A stretch of 64,000 nucleotides of DNA from positions 9,982,001 to 10,046,000 of the forward strand of contig NC_071329.1 of assembly GCF_010183535.1 (NCBI RefSeq), written 5' to 3'. Below the pieces are notes generated by a model that was not told where the DNA came from, made no database searches, and saw only the letters and a list, made by a program, of their open reading frames with translations. This document shows, piece by piece, positions 36,135 through 47,371 of the stretch. Within the stretch, counting starts at the first letter, position 1. Each line of letters starts with the position of its first letter. The position numbers and the translations under genes were made by a program. This DNA comes from Caenorhabditis remanei. Taxonomy: Eukaryota > Nematoda > Chromadorea > Rhabditida > Rhabditidae.

Positions 36135-38898
36135 ATGACAAACAGTGCCATCGCCTTGCCTCCAACTCGAATAAATCGTCGTCGATCGACAAAAGCTCTT
36201 CATGATTTCTTCAGCCGTCCGTTCACTCAAAGGTAATTTTCCTTTTTTGATTCTCTTCCAATTTAATCTGACTAGACATCTAAATATCTTTTGATTCATC
36301 TAATTTGTCAATCTTCATTTTATTGGTCCCTTCCGTTTTGACGGATGACTGGTTTGTCTTTTGATGTGAAATTGTTTGAGATTTATGAGTGGAAATGAAA
36401 GTGACGGGGGAAGTCTATACGAATCGAGATCTGAGAAACTGATTCCTGATGTGACGTTTATCTCAATCTGAAAAATAAAATAGGCCACGAGACACAACCC
36501 TTATGACGTGGCAGCTCGCGTGACTAAGAAGTAGATCGTGGCGTGACTAACGAAGTGGTTGAAGGGCGTTATGGAAGGACGCATCTTTTACAAAAACCTT
36601 CAAAAAAGTTTAAACTTTTGGATGAAAACACGCGAGATAAGTACTTCTTGTCAGGGACTCAGATGTAGACATCAACAGGTGATTCTACAGGAATCGAAAT
36701 AGAATTCAGCAGTTATGAAACTTATTCTTTCTCCTCTGTAGAGTGGAATAGATGACTACGAATCGATAACCACCAAGAAGTTTGATTGTAAATACAGGTT
36801 ACACTTTAAACATATGTTGACTATTGGGTCACCCCCATTATCATCCAAAAACGTAAAACCTACAAAATCCTTCGACCATCGTGATGCTCTTTTTATGATC
36901 TTTCCTATTTCCTCCTCCGATTGTCCTTTTTTGTTTGGTTCTTCGTCTTCTTCTTCTTCGTCCACCCGTTGCTCCACGGTGCCCAATTATTCCGCCTCAG
37001 TGTTTCTTCTCGCACGAGCCCTCCTTCTGTCGGTCGTCCTGCTCAACGACGGGTCTCTAGAATAAACAATAATCGAGGAAGGTGTGGTCACTGAACTGGT
37101 TTACTCCGAACCCGAACTTCTCGGTTATTCACACATTCCTCTTCCCTTCCACTGTCTACCTATTAGTCATCCTGAACAACATCTGAAGATTCCTCCTTGT
37201 AACGTCATCAGGCATTCGGGTGCCCGGGATTGCACTCCTCCGGAACTCTCGACTGAATTGCTAATCGCTTGAATTGCACACTCACATACTCGCCTGGAGC
37301 ACACACTCAGCTCCGGCAAACTTACATGCTAACCACTCGCCAACCAACTTTTATGTTTTCCCGTCGCCACCGCTGATACTTATTTTTCGAAAGTTTCTGG
37401 TTTCCTAACATATATACAAACAAAACAAAAACATGATGGTTCCGAGACTTCAACTAAAACCATTGGCTGTTGGAAATGGGTGAGTTGGGTGGAAAAGGAT
37501 ACTGTAGGTCTCTATATGTTTCTCCTTTTTTTGAAGTGCTTCTGTTTATGTATGCCAGGTGAACATTTCCTCTTTTCAGTTAGATCCCTCTATTTTGGAA
37601 TTTCTTTGTCTCTGATTTTCATCTGATTTTTCTAGATCTCTCTAATTTTCTCAAAGCTCTTTAGAAAACAAAGATTCAGTTCCTTTTCTAGTATTTTCGG
37701 TTCCCATAAAAACAAAAAAATGTTTAAAGTACAAACAATGGAAAGGATAGTTATATATGCAACAATGCTGCTGAAGTACTCTAGTTTTTTCCTTAGTTAT
37801 TTGCTCTATTCTTTTGAGAAAAGGAACTGTTCCACTTCAAGGGGAAGATGTCTCAATTTCTGATTGAGTTTCTATGAATACTTTCAAAAAGATATGAGAA
37901 TTCATCTGTTTGGACAGCTCTTCAGAAAAAGCCGACACCTTCTTTTTCTTCTTTCAATCTTCCTTTTTAGTTTTCCATGTCTTTTACGAAATTCAATCTT
38001 CGACAGGCGGCGGAAATGGGACGACAAGAAAAGGAAAAAGAGAGAATGAGAGAGGAAAGGAGAAGACGAGCCTTGAATTTCTTGCATCCCTTCTGTGAAA
38101 TGGCTTTCCTTTTCTCTTCGTTTTCTTCATCTGAATCTGTTCTTGTTATCGTCATCGCTGAAAAGAGCATCTTCTCTTTACGTTTGCTTCATGATCCTTT
38201 TTCTTATATCAAAAAGGAAAAAGAAGGAAGGTAGAGAGTCTTTTTATGTCTATCTAAATCTATTTTTGACATTCTCTTGGATGCAACAGAAGAAGAAGAT
38301 GAAGAAGAGGATAGTTGAAAGAAGAAGAAAAAAGAAGAAGTAAAAGAAGGACTGAAGGACAGAAGAATAAGAAGCAACGCAGAGGCAAAAGGACCTCTTC
38401 TCTCGTGTCGTCTTCTTTTTGTTGCCATTTCAATTACACTTTCACGCACACGTGTATAGAAACAACATTTCTGAACTGCTCACACATATAAAAAGGAGAT
38501 AACTGAAAGCCTTCTTTCTCCCTCTTTTTCTCTTTTTCTATCTTGAGTTTATTCCAAGTTCAACGGATTAGTGAAATTCTCAGAGTTTCCTCTCGTTGAG
38601 AGTATTCGAATGAACGCAATGAAACAATCCAGATCTGTCTTCCTTGTGTTTTTTCAGCTATATCCCGTGGCAAGAGCGGATGAAGAAACAAATGTAGAAC
38701 AAAGCTGTTATTGTTCAACTCAAATACTCAAAATTCAGTGTGATTTCTAACTCTAACTATGCAAAATCAAATTATTACAAAGCGGATCAGTCGAACTGTG
38801 ACGCTCTTTCGAACTCTATTTTTCTACGTGCCATTTGTTCACTTTTATTGTGAAAACTGACACCTTTCGGTCATCTATCCTCCGATTCTCAATGTCTG

Positions 38899-38980
<82 letters not shown>

Positions 38981-41909
38981 CTCTCAAAATATTCACTTCA
39001 TCTTTTGTCAAAAAGTATGTGAAGGTACATTGTGAAGTGAGTTTTCTTAAAAAGGTCAGTCACATGTTCCTCTTCTATTTTTTCGTTTTCTCTCTCCGGC
39101 CGTGCCAAATCTCATTGTATTGTGCTTCTTCCTTCTCTTTTTCTCTTACTTTCATGTAGATACTGATGAAATGGTTTTGTCACATGTATTCTAGACAACG
39201 ACTTTTGTGGGAATCATCCTTTGCCACGTCACTCTTGTTTTCCTTTCCTCGTTTAGTGTCTCTTTTCTCACTCCTACTGAGCTAAAACAGAAAAAGAATC
39301 ACTCCCTTGAGAATATCCTCCCCCTGACCATCCAAATCTCGTTTATTTTTCAGAAGATCGCAGTCGATTGCCGGTGTTCGGGTCTCACCACGAATCAGTG
39401 TGGCGCCCAGCTGCATTGGATCAAAACACGGAGTCAACATGTCGAACACCATTGAAATCTCCATCACAATACAGTGAGTTTTTCCAATTATTTTATTCAA
39501 GCGCAATAGCTTTAGCTTGAAAAACACATATTTTATAGTGATTTCGCGACGACTGAAACTGCCAAAGAAATAATTTGTGAACTTTACGAAAACGAAACAG
39601 AATCTGAAGAAAATTGGAGTAAAGTTGGAACAAGCTCTCCAGTTCGTTTTTCTCGAAATATTGTTTTCCCGGAGAAGTTCAGTTATCAGTATGTATTCGA
39701 AAAGACTCAATTGGTCAAAGCAGTATTCTCTCGGTGTTATGATCGGAATAAACCGTCGAGTTCAAGCAGTGATATTCTCGCGACATCTATCTTCAAAGTG
39801 GATGAACTGATCGGATCTTTCGGATTACAACTTCGTCGACAACTTCAGAAAACTGGAAATATTGCAACAGCATTGTCTGGAACTCTACGACAATCTGATG
39901 AATATTTGGGAGGAATAATTGTATCAGCTGAAATGCCTGAAAAAGAACAACCAATTGTTGTTCAATTCCATGGAAAATCATTGGATCGTAAAGACTTTTT
40001 GTGGGATGAAACTGCTGTTTTCTTCAGAGTTCGTTTATTTTCGCTTTGAACTTTCAAACAGTTTCAAACTTTCAGGTGTTCCGTTTAGAAGAAGGAAAAG
40101 ACGATGACTCGTTGGTTTTCCTCTATGAAAGTGAAGCTCTGAAGAATCATTCTCATCCTCAATGGGCAGAATTTCGTTTGGATACTCAAGACGCAGCAGA
40201 CAACAGAAATCGACTTTTAGAAATTTGGGTAATGTATAAAGATGTCGATGGGAAGGAGGGATATATTGGAAAGTTTCTGACGACATATGCAAAAATGAAA
40301 TATGGACCAGGATCTGATAATGTTTATAGTGTCATCAATGATGTGAAGAAAGCACAGAAAAAGGTGATTCTCTTGTTTTTTAATCTAGTAGTAGCAACAA
40401 AAAAGTTATACAGAGTTACGAGAACAGTGGAAAAATGGAACTTGTCAAATTCACAGACGTCTCTTTTTACTCTTTTCTGGATTATATTGTCAGTGGGTGA
40501 GTGATGAACACATTTGAAAACAGCACGAGACGAGTTTCAATCTTTAGAACTCAACTTCATTTCGAAATTGGAGTTGACTTCTCTACTCCAGAACCAGTTC
40601 ATGAGTTGGATCAAAGAAGATTTGACGGGGAATTACATATGGCAATTAGAGCAATTGGATCTATTATCAGAGATTATACACCGTATGTTATTAGGTTCCA
40701 TTTAATTAATCAGTCAAGTTTTCAGGAATCGTCTTTTTGCTGCTTTTGGAATAGGAGCCAAAATCCCACCAACTTTTCATGAATCTAATGAATTCTTTTT
40801 GGTGAGATGAGTCACTGTAACAGACTGAAATACGATTTCCATTACCTTTCAGAATTTTTCAATGGATCCGATTTGTCGTGGATTGGATGGTGTGATGGAA
40901 GCATATCGGAAGACTCAATCCATGGTGACTCCATTGAAAGAATCTAAACTGTCTCCTGTGATAAATTATGTAACGAGAATGTCACATCGATCAGGATTCC
41001 GTGGACTTCATTATCACGTGCTTGCATTATTTACAAGAGGAGAAGTCACTGACTTAAAAGTGAGTGATTCAAATACTCCTTCCGATAGAGCTCTTTTATT
41101 TTAAGGAAATTCAACAAGCATTGAACTCTGCATCAGATGCTCCATTATCTATTCTGATCATCGGAATGGGTGATTTTGACTTCACTCCTTTGCAAAAACT
41201 CTGCTCAAAACGAAAGGATGGTCGACGAGATGTTGTTCAATTTATTCATTTGAAATCTTTGCTCAACGGAGCAGAAGCTCCTTGGCTCAATAAGTCAAGA
41301 ATAGCTGAAACCGCGCTCCGCAATGTTCCTCATCACATGGTCCAGTATATGCATAATGCGAACATTGCTGCGAAACCACCTATTCAGGTATTAAAACTCA
41401 AAAAACATAATATTTCTACTCCAAGTTCTAGGTTTGTCGATCTCCACTATTCCACAGTTCCTCTTTGATTCCTGATAAACCAACTGAATTCGATTTTGAA
41501 TTAACAAAAGACAATCGACACGTTGGAATTGAAATTCCAAGTTTGATGCCCAATTTGATTCTTCCTCCGGATCTTTCACCTCGTCCAAGACAAGATAGAA
41601 GAGGAAGTGATACTCGTAAGATCATCAAATTTCTAAACACGGATTTCTCAATTCATATTTTTCAGAATATCTTGATATTGAAACAATGCGTGGAAGTCTA
41701 ACAGTCAGAGTCCCAGAAAGATGTCATTCGGTGCTTCAAACTAGTAGAGAACAATATCAAAGACGACTAAAAGAGAGAGGATTGGCACGGGTTTGTCCAA
41801 AGCAAAACATTTCTTTTGAAGTTGATTTCAAGTTCAGATGAAATTCCCGCGTGTTGAATTGAGTACATTGGAATCAAGTGGTGGATCTACACAAGACTCT
41901 TCTCTATAG
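36135..41909 (+). CDS. Copine family protein with C2-type N-terminus and A-like domain
   Basis: Twelve exons (36135-36232, 39354-39473, 39539-40028, 40076-40363, 40414-40496, 40548-40682, 40726-40801, 40853-41059, 41106-41387, 41432-41615, 41666-41790, 41838-41909) sum to 2,160 nt, 719 residues, with consistent phases. The first exon encodes a basic N-terminus (INRRRSTKALHDFFSRPFTQ) and lies 3.1 kb upstream; a second possible start is MSNTIEIS in exon 2. Residues about 75-390 look like two divergent C2 domains. The copine core follows: GTQLHFEIGVDFSTPEP, LFAAFGIGAKIPP, LSPVINYV, LHYHVLALFTRGEVTDLK and LSILIIGMGDFDF. Copines are calcium-dependent phospholipid binders, but several Asp ligands of C2 and the D-x-S-x-S site are altered here, so binding may be weakened. 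The C-terminal ~170 residues are disordered and basic. It is divergent from the giant copine. I think it corresponds to a C. elegans cpna gene on B0495 but am not sure of the number. Confidence 0.85.
36233..39353 (+). other. 3.1-kb first intron of the second copine gene
   Basis: The donor GTAATT at 36233 and the acceptor TTTTTCAG at 39346-39353 join in phase 2 to give ...TQRRSQSIAG. No exon was recognised inside. It contains a purine-rich stretch (about 38,020-38,345, many GAAGAAG units), a (TC)n tract (38906-38975) and pyrimidine-rich DNA. Its size, against about 50 nt for the gene's other introns, suggests it holds regulatory elements. Confidence 0.6.
38906..38975 (+). repeat. (TC)35 microsatellite
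   Basis: Seventy uninterrupted bases of alternating T and C, flanked by further pyrimidine-rich sequence (CTCTTT before, ATTTTCTCTC after). It lies in the first intron of the second copine gene and reads as an open Ser-Leu frame by chance. Confidence 0.97.
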
Positions 41910-42052
41910 TAATCTATTTCTTTCTCTATTTTTCTATCATTTCAAGTTAATTTTTCTCATCCAAATCTTCTATTTTCTCTCTGTTCTGAATGGCCAAAAA
42001 ACTGACAACCAACGAGATTATTTTGTGTGTATAAATCGTTTATTTATGGTGG

Positions 42053-43506
42053 TTATGATCTATTGAATCTCTCGAATTTTTCATCCCATTGAGTAGACAA
42101 ATTGGTAAAATAGCTATCAGTTTCATCTCTAATTGACAATTCCTGTACATGAGGCATTGAGAACTCATTTTGAAAGCATCTGCCGACTAGAGGATACAAA
42201 GTGACACCTGAAAAATCAGAAATCGAAATAAATAGATTGAATAGTTTGAACTTACGAACGAAGCGAAGAGAGAAGAAATAAACTCGATATTGTTTCACAC
42301 TGAATACCATTATTATGAGCATCAGAAATGAGTAACTGGAAATTCAAAGAGGTTAATAGAAAGATTACGGTAGTTATAGAATACATTATCACGCAGAAGT
42401 TGAATGCAAAATGTAGATAGAGACAGGTTACTGGATACGCTGTTTTGAACGATTTTGACATGTATAAAGTAAGAATTATAGCCATTATAAAGTTGTTGAC
42501 TCCAGAGAAGATGACAACGTTTCGAAGCAGCTGAAAACGAGATTCTGCATAAAGAAAACACTGACATTTTATTCACAGTCATCACTCTCAAGTTTTCAGA
42601 TAGCTGAAAACGGACACTCAATGTATACATGTCATCAACTCTTTCCTGCTGAATAGTTTGAAGACGTCGCTTGTTCATAATGAATAAAACGAGATAGAAC
42701 TGAAAATTTGAAATTATGGTTCATTTATGACCACCATTTTGATCCTCACAAAAAACGACGCACAGCTGATAAAAACTCCAAGAAACGCCATGACTGAAAT
42801 TGGAAGCAAATCTGAAAATTAAAGTTTCCTGGAAACTTTTTGAGTGGTTTCCAAGTACCAAAGAGCATAATAATTGCAGATACACCACATGCAACTGTGA
42901 GTTCAGAGCATACCAGTACAGATATCCATTTACGTTTTTTAGTTTCATATGTATCCACGTAGTATGTTGCAAAGAATCTTTCAAATGCAACTGCGAGACT
43001 TCTGTAATTAGTCACGTCTTGTTTGGAAAGAATCGAGATCAATGAGAGTGTCATGTAATCTCTAAATGTTAGGAACCCCTTTCATACACCCGTGATATTA
43101 CATTCCACAAGCACATCCCATATAAAAGAACTGCATCAGAGAACCAATGACGAGGGACATTGGATAAACTTCATTCTCTTCATTTTCATCTAAAATAATA
43201 GTAAAATAGATAAATGTATTTCCTCTTCACAGAAGTCATACCTGTCAATGCTAGTACTCCAATTTCATAGAGACAAGTGATGAATCGACCAACTAAGAAG
43301 ACATAGTAACCCGAAAGCATAAAAAGACCGATGAATGTCAAATTATAATGAAACGGACTCTTGATCGTTGCGTATATTACCAGCAAGAAGGAAGGAATCT
43401 CGATGACCATTGCGAGCATTTCGAAGTGAATGAAATAGAACATCCACTGACAATGAAAAGATATTTCGGGAGGGCATTTGTGCACTGGCGAAAAAGGTAA
43501 ATTCAT
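42053..43506 (-). CDS. Chemosensory 7TM receptor, SRE family
   Basis: Eight exons (43506-43242, 43189-43102, 43061-42859, 42811-42750, 42699-42577, 42530-42385, 42335-42256, 42207-42053) sum to 1,122 nt, 373 residues, the normal size of an SRE receptor. Seven hydrophobic segments are present, e.g. MVIEIPSFLLVIYATI, GLFMLSGYYVFLVGRF, MSLVIGSLMQFFYMG and VCSELTVACGVSAIIMLFG. The diagnostic SRE sequence after helix 3, AVAFERFFATYYVDTYE, is intact (the family's DRY-like region). The C-terminal tail ending TNLSTQWDEKFERFN is also family-like. These receptors sense chemicals in nematode sensory neurons and couple to G proteins. The start at 43506 is chosen because it gives a short N-terminus; the frame stays open upstream but crosses the promoter. 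The gene is convergent with the copine (143 bp between stops). C. elegans has sre-1 at this place, as I recall. Confidence 0.85.
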
Positions 43507-44012
43507 TCCAGGAGGGATTTCGTGAATAGAAATGATCAAATGTTTTTTTGAAAAAAGAAAGAAAACAGGTGAGAAACTTGTGAGCAACTTGTGAGCAACA
43601 ACTAGCAATTTCGTATGATGGATTGGAATTCTATGACAGGGTGCATAGTTGTTGAGCAGCTGAACTTTCGAGAAATCACAGAAACATCTAATTAAGTACT
43701 CATTTCGAGTGAATTGCAAATGTCTTCTCAACAGGATGCATAATTTAAGTGCCCTCCACGGTTCAACTTTTCTTGGCCCGATCCTCGAAAAGGAACCGAA
43801 CACTGTCCAGAAAATTGACTGACTGACTAACATGTTTTTGAAGCACTTTTCAACACTATTACTTTCTAGAGTTTTACTGTTTTTACAGTACCAAAAGAAG
43901 TGTTCCGCAGTAAAATAGCAAAAACTAGAAGTGTGTGCGGCAAAACTGCGAAAGGAGCGTGCCCCGATTGCGTTTCCCCTCGCCCCTCCCTTTTGCTTTT
44001 TTCGACCCGAAA
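43507..44012. other. Divergent promoter region between sre gene and paraplegin-domain gene
   Basis: 506 bp between two start codons in opposite directions. It includes a short run of GACTGACTGACT-like sequence near 43,820 and a GC-richer patch (43,960-43,995) just upstream of the 44013 start. No gene or repeat is recognised. Confidence 0.5.
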
Positions 44013-45013
44013 ATGCGTTCTCAATTAACTTTCTCAACGCATCGACTCGCTTGTTGCTTTGGACATAGATGTTCGGTTTATGCTACGACAAGTTACGAGA
44101 ATGCATTTATTCCGCAGAAAAACTCTGCACTTTTCCTTCAGAAGCGAATGCTACACGTGACTGGTATGTTTTGTCGTTGAATATTTTTCTAAAAAGAGTA
44201 ATATTTAAATTTCAGATGTACAACTGGTTCGTGCCCGTTATCCAGATGAAAAACAAGGGAAACCCCAAGAAGAAAATGATGGAAATCAATCGAATTTAGA
44301 GGAAAAATCGAGCGAACAGCAAGAAGGGCCGAAAAAAATCGATCCCGCTACCAGTAAGTAAGAAATATGTTACTACACGCATACTAATATAGTATTGTTT
44401 CAGTCAGAAAATTGAGGATGTATGTCCTTGCTGTAGCGGGTCTTTCTTTTGTCACTTCGTTTATAATGTTATCACAAATGTTTACTGGCGATCGAAATTC
44501 TACGGACGGATTAGCAAGTGAAGACTTTACCAGGTTGGTAATATTAGCTTTACCTGTTGGTATTCAAAAAACGTTTTCAGACCCGGCATTCCAATGAAAA
44601 CATTTGTCGACAATTACTTGAAGCACGGAGAAGTGAAGCGAATCGTTTTCGTTCCCGGAAACACCCGTGCTATTGCGATTTTGCATCCTGGAGCTGTGAT
44701 CGACGGAAAACCAGCGTCAGATCAATCTGTAGTTGTCGAATATCCACAGAATGCTCAGCAATTTTGGGCTGATATTCGAAAAGCTGAAGCGGAAATAGGA
44801 ATCGGACTTGCACAAGGAGTACAAATCGACCTATATCAAGGAATGACCACCCTCAAGTATGTTTTCATTTTAAAAAGAAAATTTCTGTTGATTTTTTTCA
44901 GAGTGGTTGAATTACTGATTGGAGTGGTGATTCTCGCTTGGCTAGGAACTCAGTACGGTCGTCTCCTACGGAAAAGACTCTTGGAGAATCAGGCCAAAAA
45001 CGCAAAGAAATAA
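44013..45013 (+). CDS. Mitochondrial two-TM protein with only the paraplegin (FtsH_ext) intermembrane-space domain
   Basis: Five exons (44013-44163, 44216-44353, 44404-44533, 44581-44856, 44902-45013) give 268 residues. The N-terminus is Arg/Ser/Thr-rich without early acids (MRSQLTFSTHRLACC), as in a mitochondrial presequence. A Glu/Gln-rich linker is followed by TM1 (about 102-121, YVLAVAGLSFVTSFIMLSQM). Residues about 140-232 resemble the N-terminal domain of paraplegin/SPG7: GEVKRIVFVPGNTRAIAILH, then PGAVIDGKPASD, with the hallmark LHPGAV. TM2 (VVELLIGVVILAWLGTQYG) and a basic tail end the protein. In m-AAA proteases this domain lies between two TMs and precedes the AAA+ ATPase and M41 protease; here both are absent and the stop follows directly. 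It could be a subunit-like regulator of m-AAA protease (inference). The gene is probably first in an operon with the LUC7-like gene. Confidence 0.75.
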
Positions 45014-45206
45014 TTTAATGTATACTTGAAATGTCTGGTTTTCTTAATTAGATAAATTGTCGATTTAGTAAAGATTTTAAATGACTTGAACTTGTTTTCT
45101 CTGTTCGTTACATAACAGTTATTTCTGTTCTTTCTACTTCTTTTCTAACGAAACTATTATTTCTGTTATCTATCAATAAGAAATAGACAAAATCTATTTT
45201 CCAGCT
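45014..45206 (+). promoter_or_regulatory. 193-bp intercistronic region with SL2-type acceptor
   Basis: U-rich sequence (several TTTCT runs at about 45,090-45,165) is followed by TTTTCCAG ending at 45204, two bases before the next ATG. The spacing suits polycistronic pre-mRNA processing and SL2 trans-splicing in Caenorhabditis. Confidence 0.5.
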
Positions 45207-46899
45207 ATGACTGATCAAATGCGAGATATGATCGCCCAGCTGATGGGAAGTCAGCATGTCGACCACAAAGGTAATAAGCTGACTGGAAGAAAAATTAGCT
45301 ATTTATTTCAGAGAAACCATCCATGCCGTTTGACCATCATAGTGTCTGCCGTGCTTTTTTGTTGGGTATCTGTCCGCATGATATGGTCCCTGACAGTCGT
45401 CTACAGGTGAGTTCAGTCGGGTTTCCGACGACATCTTTAAACTTTTGAAAAAAGAAAACCACTGAAATGTTAGGTGCCCAGTGCTGCGAGCGTTTCATAA
45501 ATCCGTCGGGAAAACAAGGTTGATTTGTGAGTTTTGAATGTCTCTTTATTTCACACAACTCTTTAACTAACTCTGCCATCTCGATTCCGAAGTGTCATTC
45601 TTTTTTGAATAGTTCGGCTGCCGCGTCGAAAGTCGAAGATCATCTCAGACTTTGAAGCCATGAAATCGTGAGTTCAGCTTCTCCGTTCCATCTGGAAAAC
45701 AAAAACTTTTGTGGGTGTTTCCTTCGATTTTGTGCACCGTCTCGGACATAGAAGAGTTTTCTATTACCAGTCATACATATGGGTTTTCAGAATGTCGTTT
45801 CCTGTCGGAAGGTTCATGAGCCTGCTCACAAAGCAGATTACGAACGAGCACAGAAGGAACGGGATCATTTCTACGATGTTGACGTGAGTGGAAAAATTAT
45901 GTTTTCTTAATTCTAGTCAGGTTTTACATTTCAGGCTTATGAAATAATTGAGAATGCCGTTCGTCTCGTTGATGTTGAAATCGCTAAAGTTCGCGAAAAG
46001 TTAGAAGATGATGTGAAAACCCAGACATCACAAGCAGCAGATTCAAAAGCTAAGCAAGTAGCAGAGATTGAAGAAAAGATTGCAAAGGTAAGGAAATTAT
46101 AAGTATATTTTCCTGAAAAACATATGCGTTGGTTTCAGAATGTAGAAGACATCGAAAAGTTGGGAAACGAAGGAAAGATTGAAGAGTCGATGAAACTGCA
46201 CAAATATGTGGAAGAACTCAGAGAAAAGATACATGAAATTGAGGTAACTGAGGATAAAATCAAAAACAGTAGGAAACAAACATTTTCAGGAAAGCCAAAC
46301 GGAGATTAAGACTGCTGGACCAGGATCTAATTCTGCAAAGTTGCGTGTCTGTGAAGACTGTGGAGCCCAGTTGAACATCACCGACCACGAGTCACGTATA
46401 GCGGATCATTACAACGGAAAAATGCATATTGGAATGGTTGAAACTAGAGAAACTTATCTGAAAATGAAAGAAACCATCGAAGAACGTCGCAAGGAAAGAG
46501 AAGAAAAGTTGGGGTCCCAAAGAGGTTATCAAAGAAGAGATACATACGGCAGGTTAGAAGTTTAAAATTGTATGGCAAATTTATAAATCATTGAATTAAT
46601 TCAGACGTGACCGAGATAGGGGAGATTACAGAGGAGGCGATCGTGATCGTGATCGTCGCAATCGTGACAGAAGTCGGTCACGCGATCGATCGTATAGACG
46701 AGATGATAGGGACCGCAGATATGATCGCGACAATCGTGACAGGTAATTCAAATTTTCCATCACCGCTATATTTTGTTCGAAAATTGATAATGACCTTGTT
46801 CGTGAAGTCTTTCCGTTTGTATCATTACATTCGCATCGTTGAAGGTCAACTTCCAATTCTAATCTATGTTCTTTTTTCAGACGCGATCGTCGCTACTGA
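45207..46899 (+). CDS. LUC7-like U1 snRNP splicing factor
   Basis: Eight exons (45207-45270, 45312-45406, 45791-45883, 45935-46087, 46139-46243, 46290-46552, 46605-46742, 46881-46899) give 309 residues. The protein starts MTDQMRDMIAQLMGSQH, the conserved LUC7 N-terminal helix. Zinc finger 1 is CCCH-type: VCRAFLLGICPHD through SCRKVHEPAH. A long helical, coiled-coil-like middle (KVREKLEDDV through HKYVEELREK) leads to the C2H2-type finger 2 (LRVCEDCGAQ through HYNGKMHIG). The C-terminus is an Arg/Asp-rich RD/RS tail (RDRDRRNRDRSRSRDRSYRR). LUC7 proteins bind U1 snRNA/snRNP and tune 5' splice-site choice in the nucleus. Intron 2 (384 nt) is longer than its neighbours. From memory the C. elegans orthologue is B0495.8. 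Confidence 0.93.
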
Positions 46900-47371
46900 G
46901 CTGTCTTCTAACCTTGGGTAACAAAATCTTTTACTTTCATCATCGGACGCCTTCAACAGAACCATTTCAATATATTTGTGTCCACAATTTTCTCTTCAAA
47001 ACGATTACTCTCAATATTTTTTTTCTTATAATGGTTCGATGGAATGAATTATTGATAAGCTATTTGATTGTTTTAATCTGTTTTGCTCAAAGTATGTGTT
47101 ATTTCTGGAGTACACGAATATCTGTTGCTATGTCAACAAGTAACCAATGGCAATTCGAGAAACGAGCACAAACCAATATTTGATTTGGCTACAACTATTA
47201 TGTTGTAGTCTGCTGCTCTGACTCATTGGTCTCCTTTCTCTGCAATTCTCTCGCCATTCAGTAAACTGTCATTCCATTTGTTTATCAGACGAAACGTTTT
47301 CTCACGATATCACTAATCATTCTTTATCAGTTTTATTGTTCCTTTTTTCGTAACATCGATTATTTCAGGAC
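46900..47371 (+). other. Spacer between LUC7-like and ERMP1 genes
   Basis: About 470 bp of AT-rich sequence, presumably the LUC7-like 3' UTR plus the ERMP1 outron. TATTTCAG ends at 47368, three bases before the ERMP1 ATG at 47372, a probable trans-splice acceptor. No other gene was seen. Confidence 0.55.

Noticed and set aside
36756..36986. Acidic minus-strand frame (EEEEDEEPNKKGQ)
   Set aside because: No ATG at the start, no supporting splice sites, and composition follows from a TTC/TCC-rich stretch in the copine intron.
38835..39035. Ser-Leu repeat protein
   Set aside because: It is only the translation of the (TC)35 microsatellite inside an intron.
43186..44037. Extended 283-codon frame as the start of the sre gene
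   Set aside because: The upstream part overlaps the first exon and promoter of the opposite-strand paraplegin-domain gene and lacks receptor features; the start at 43506 gives a normal SRE length.
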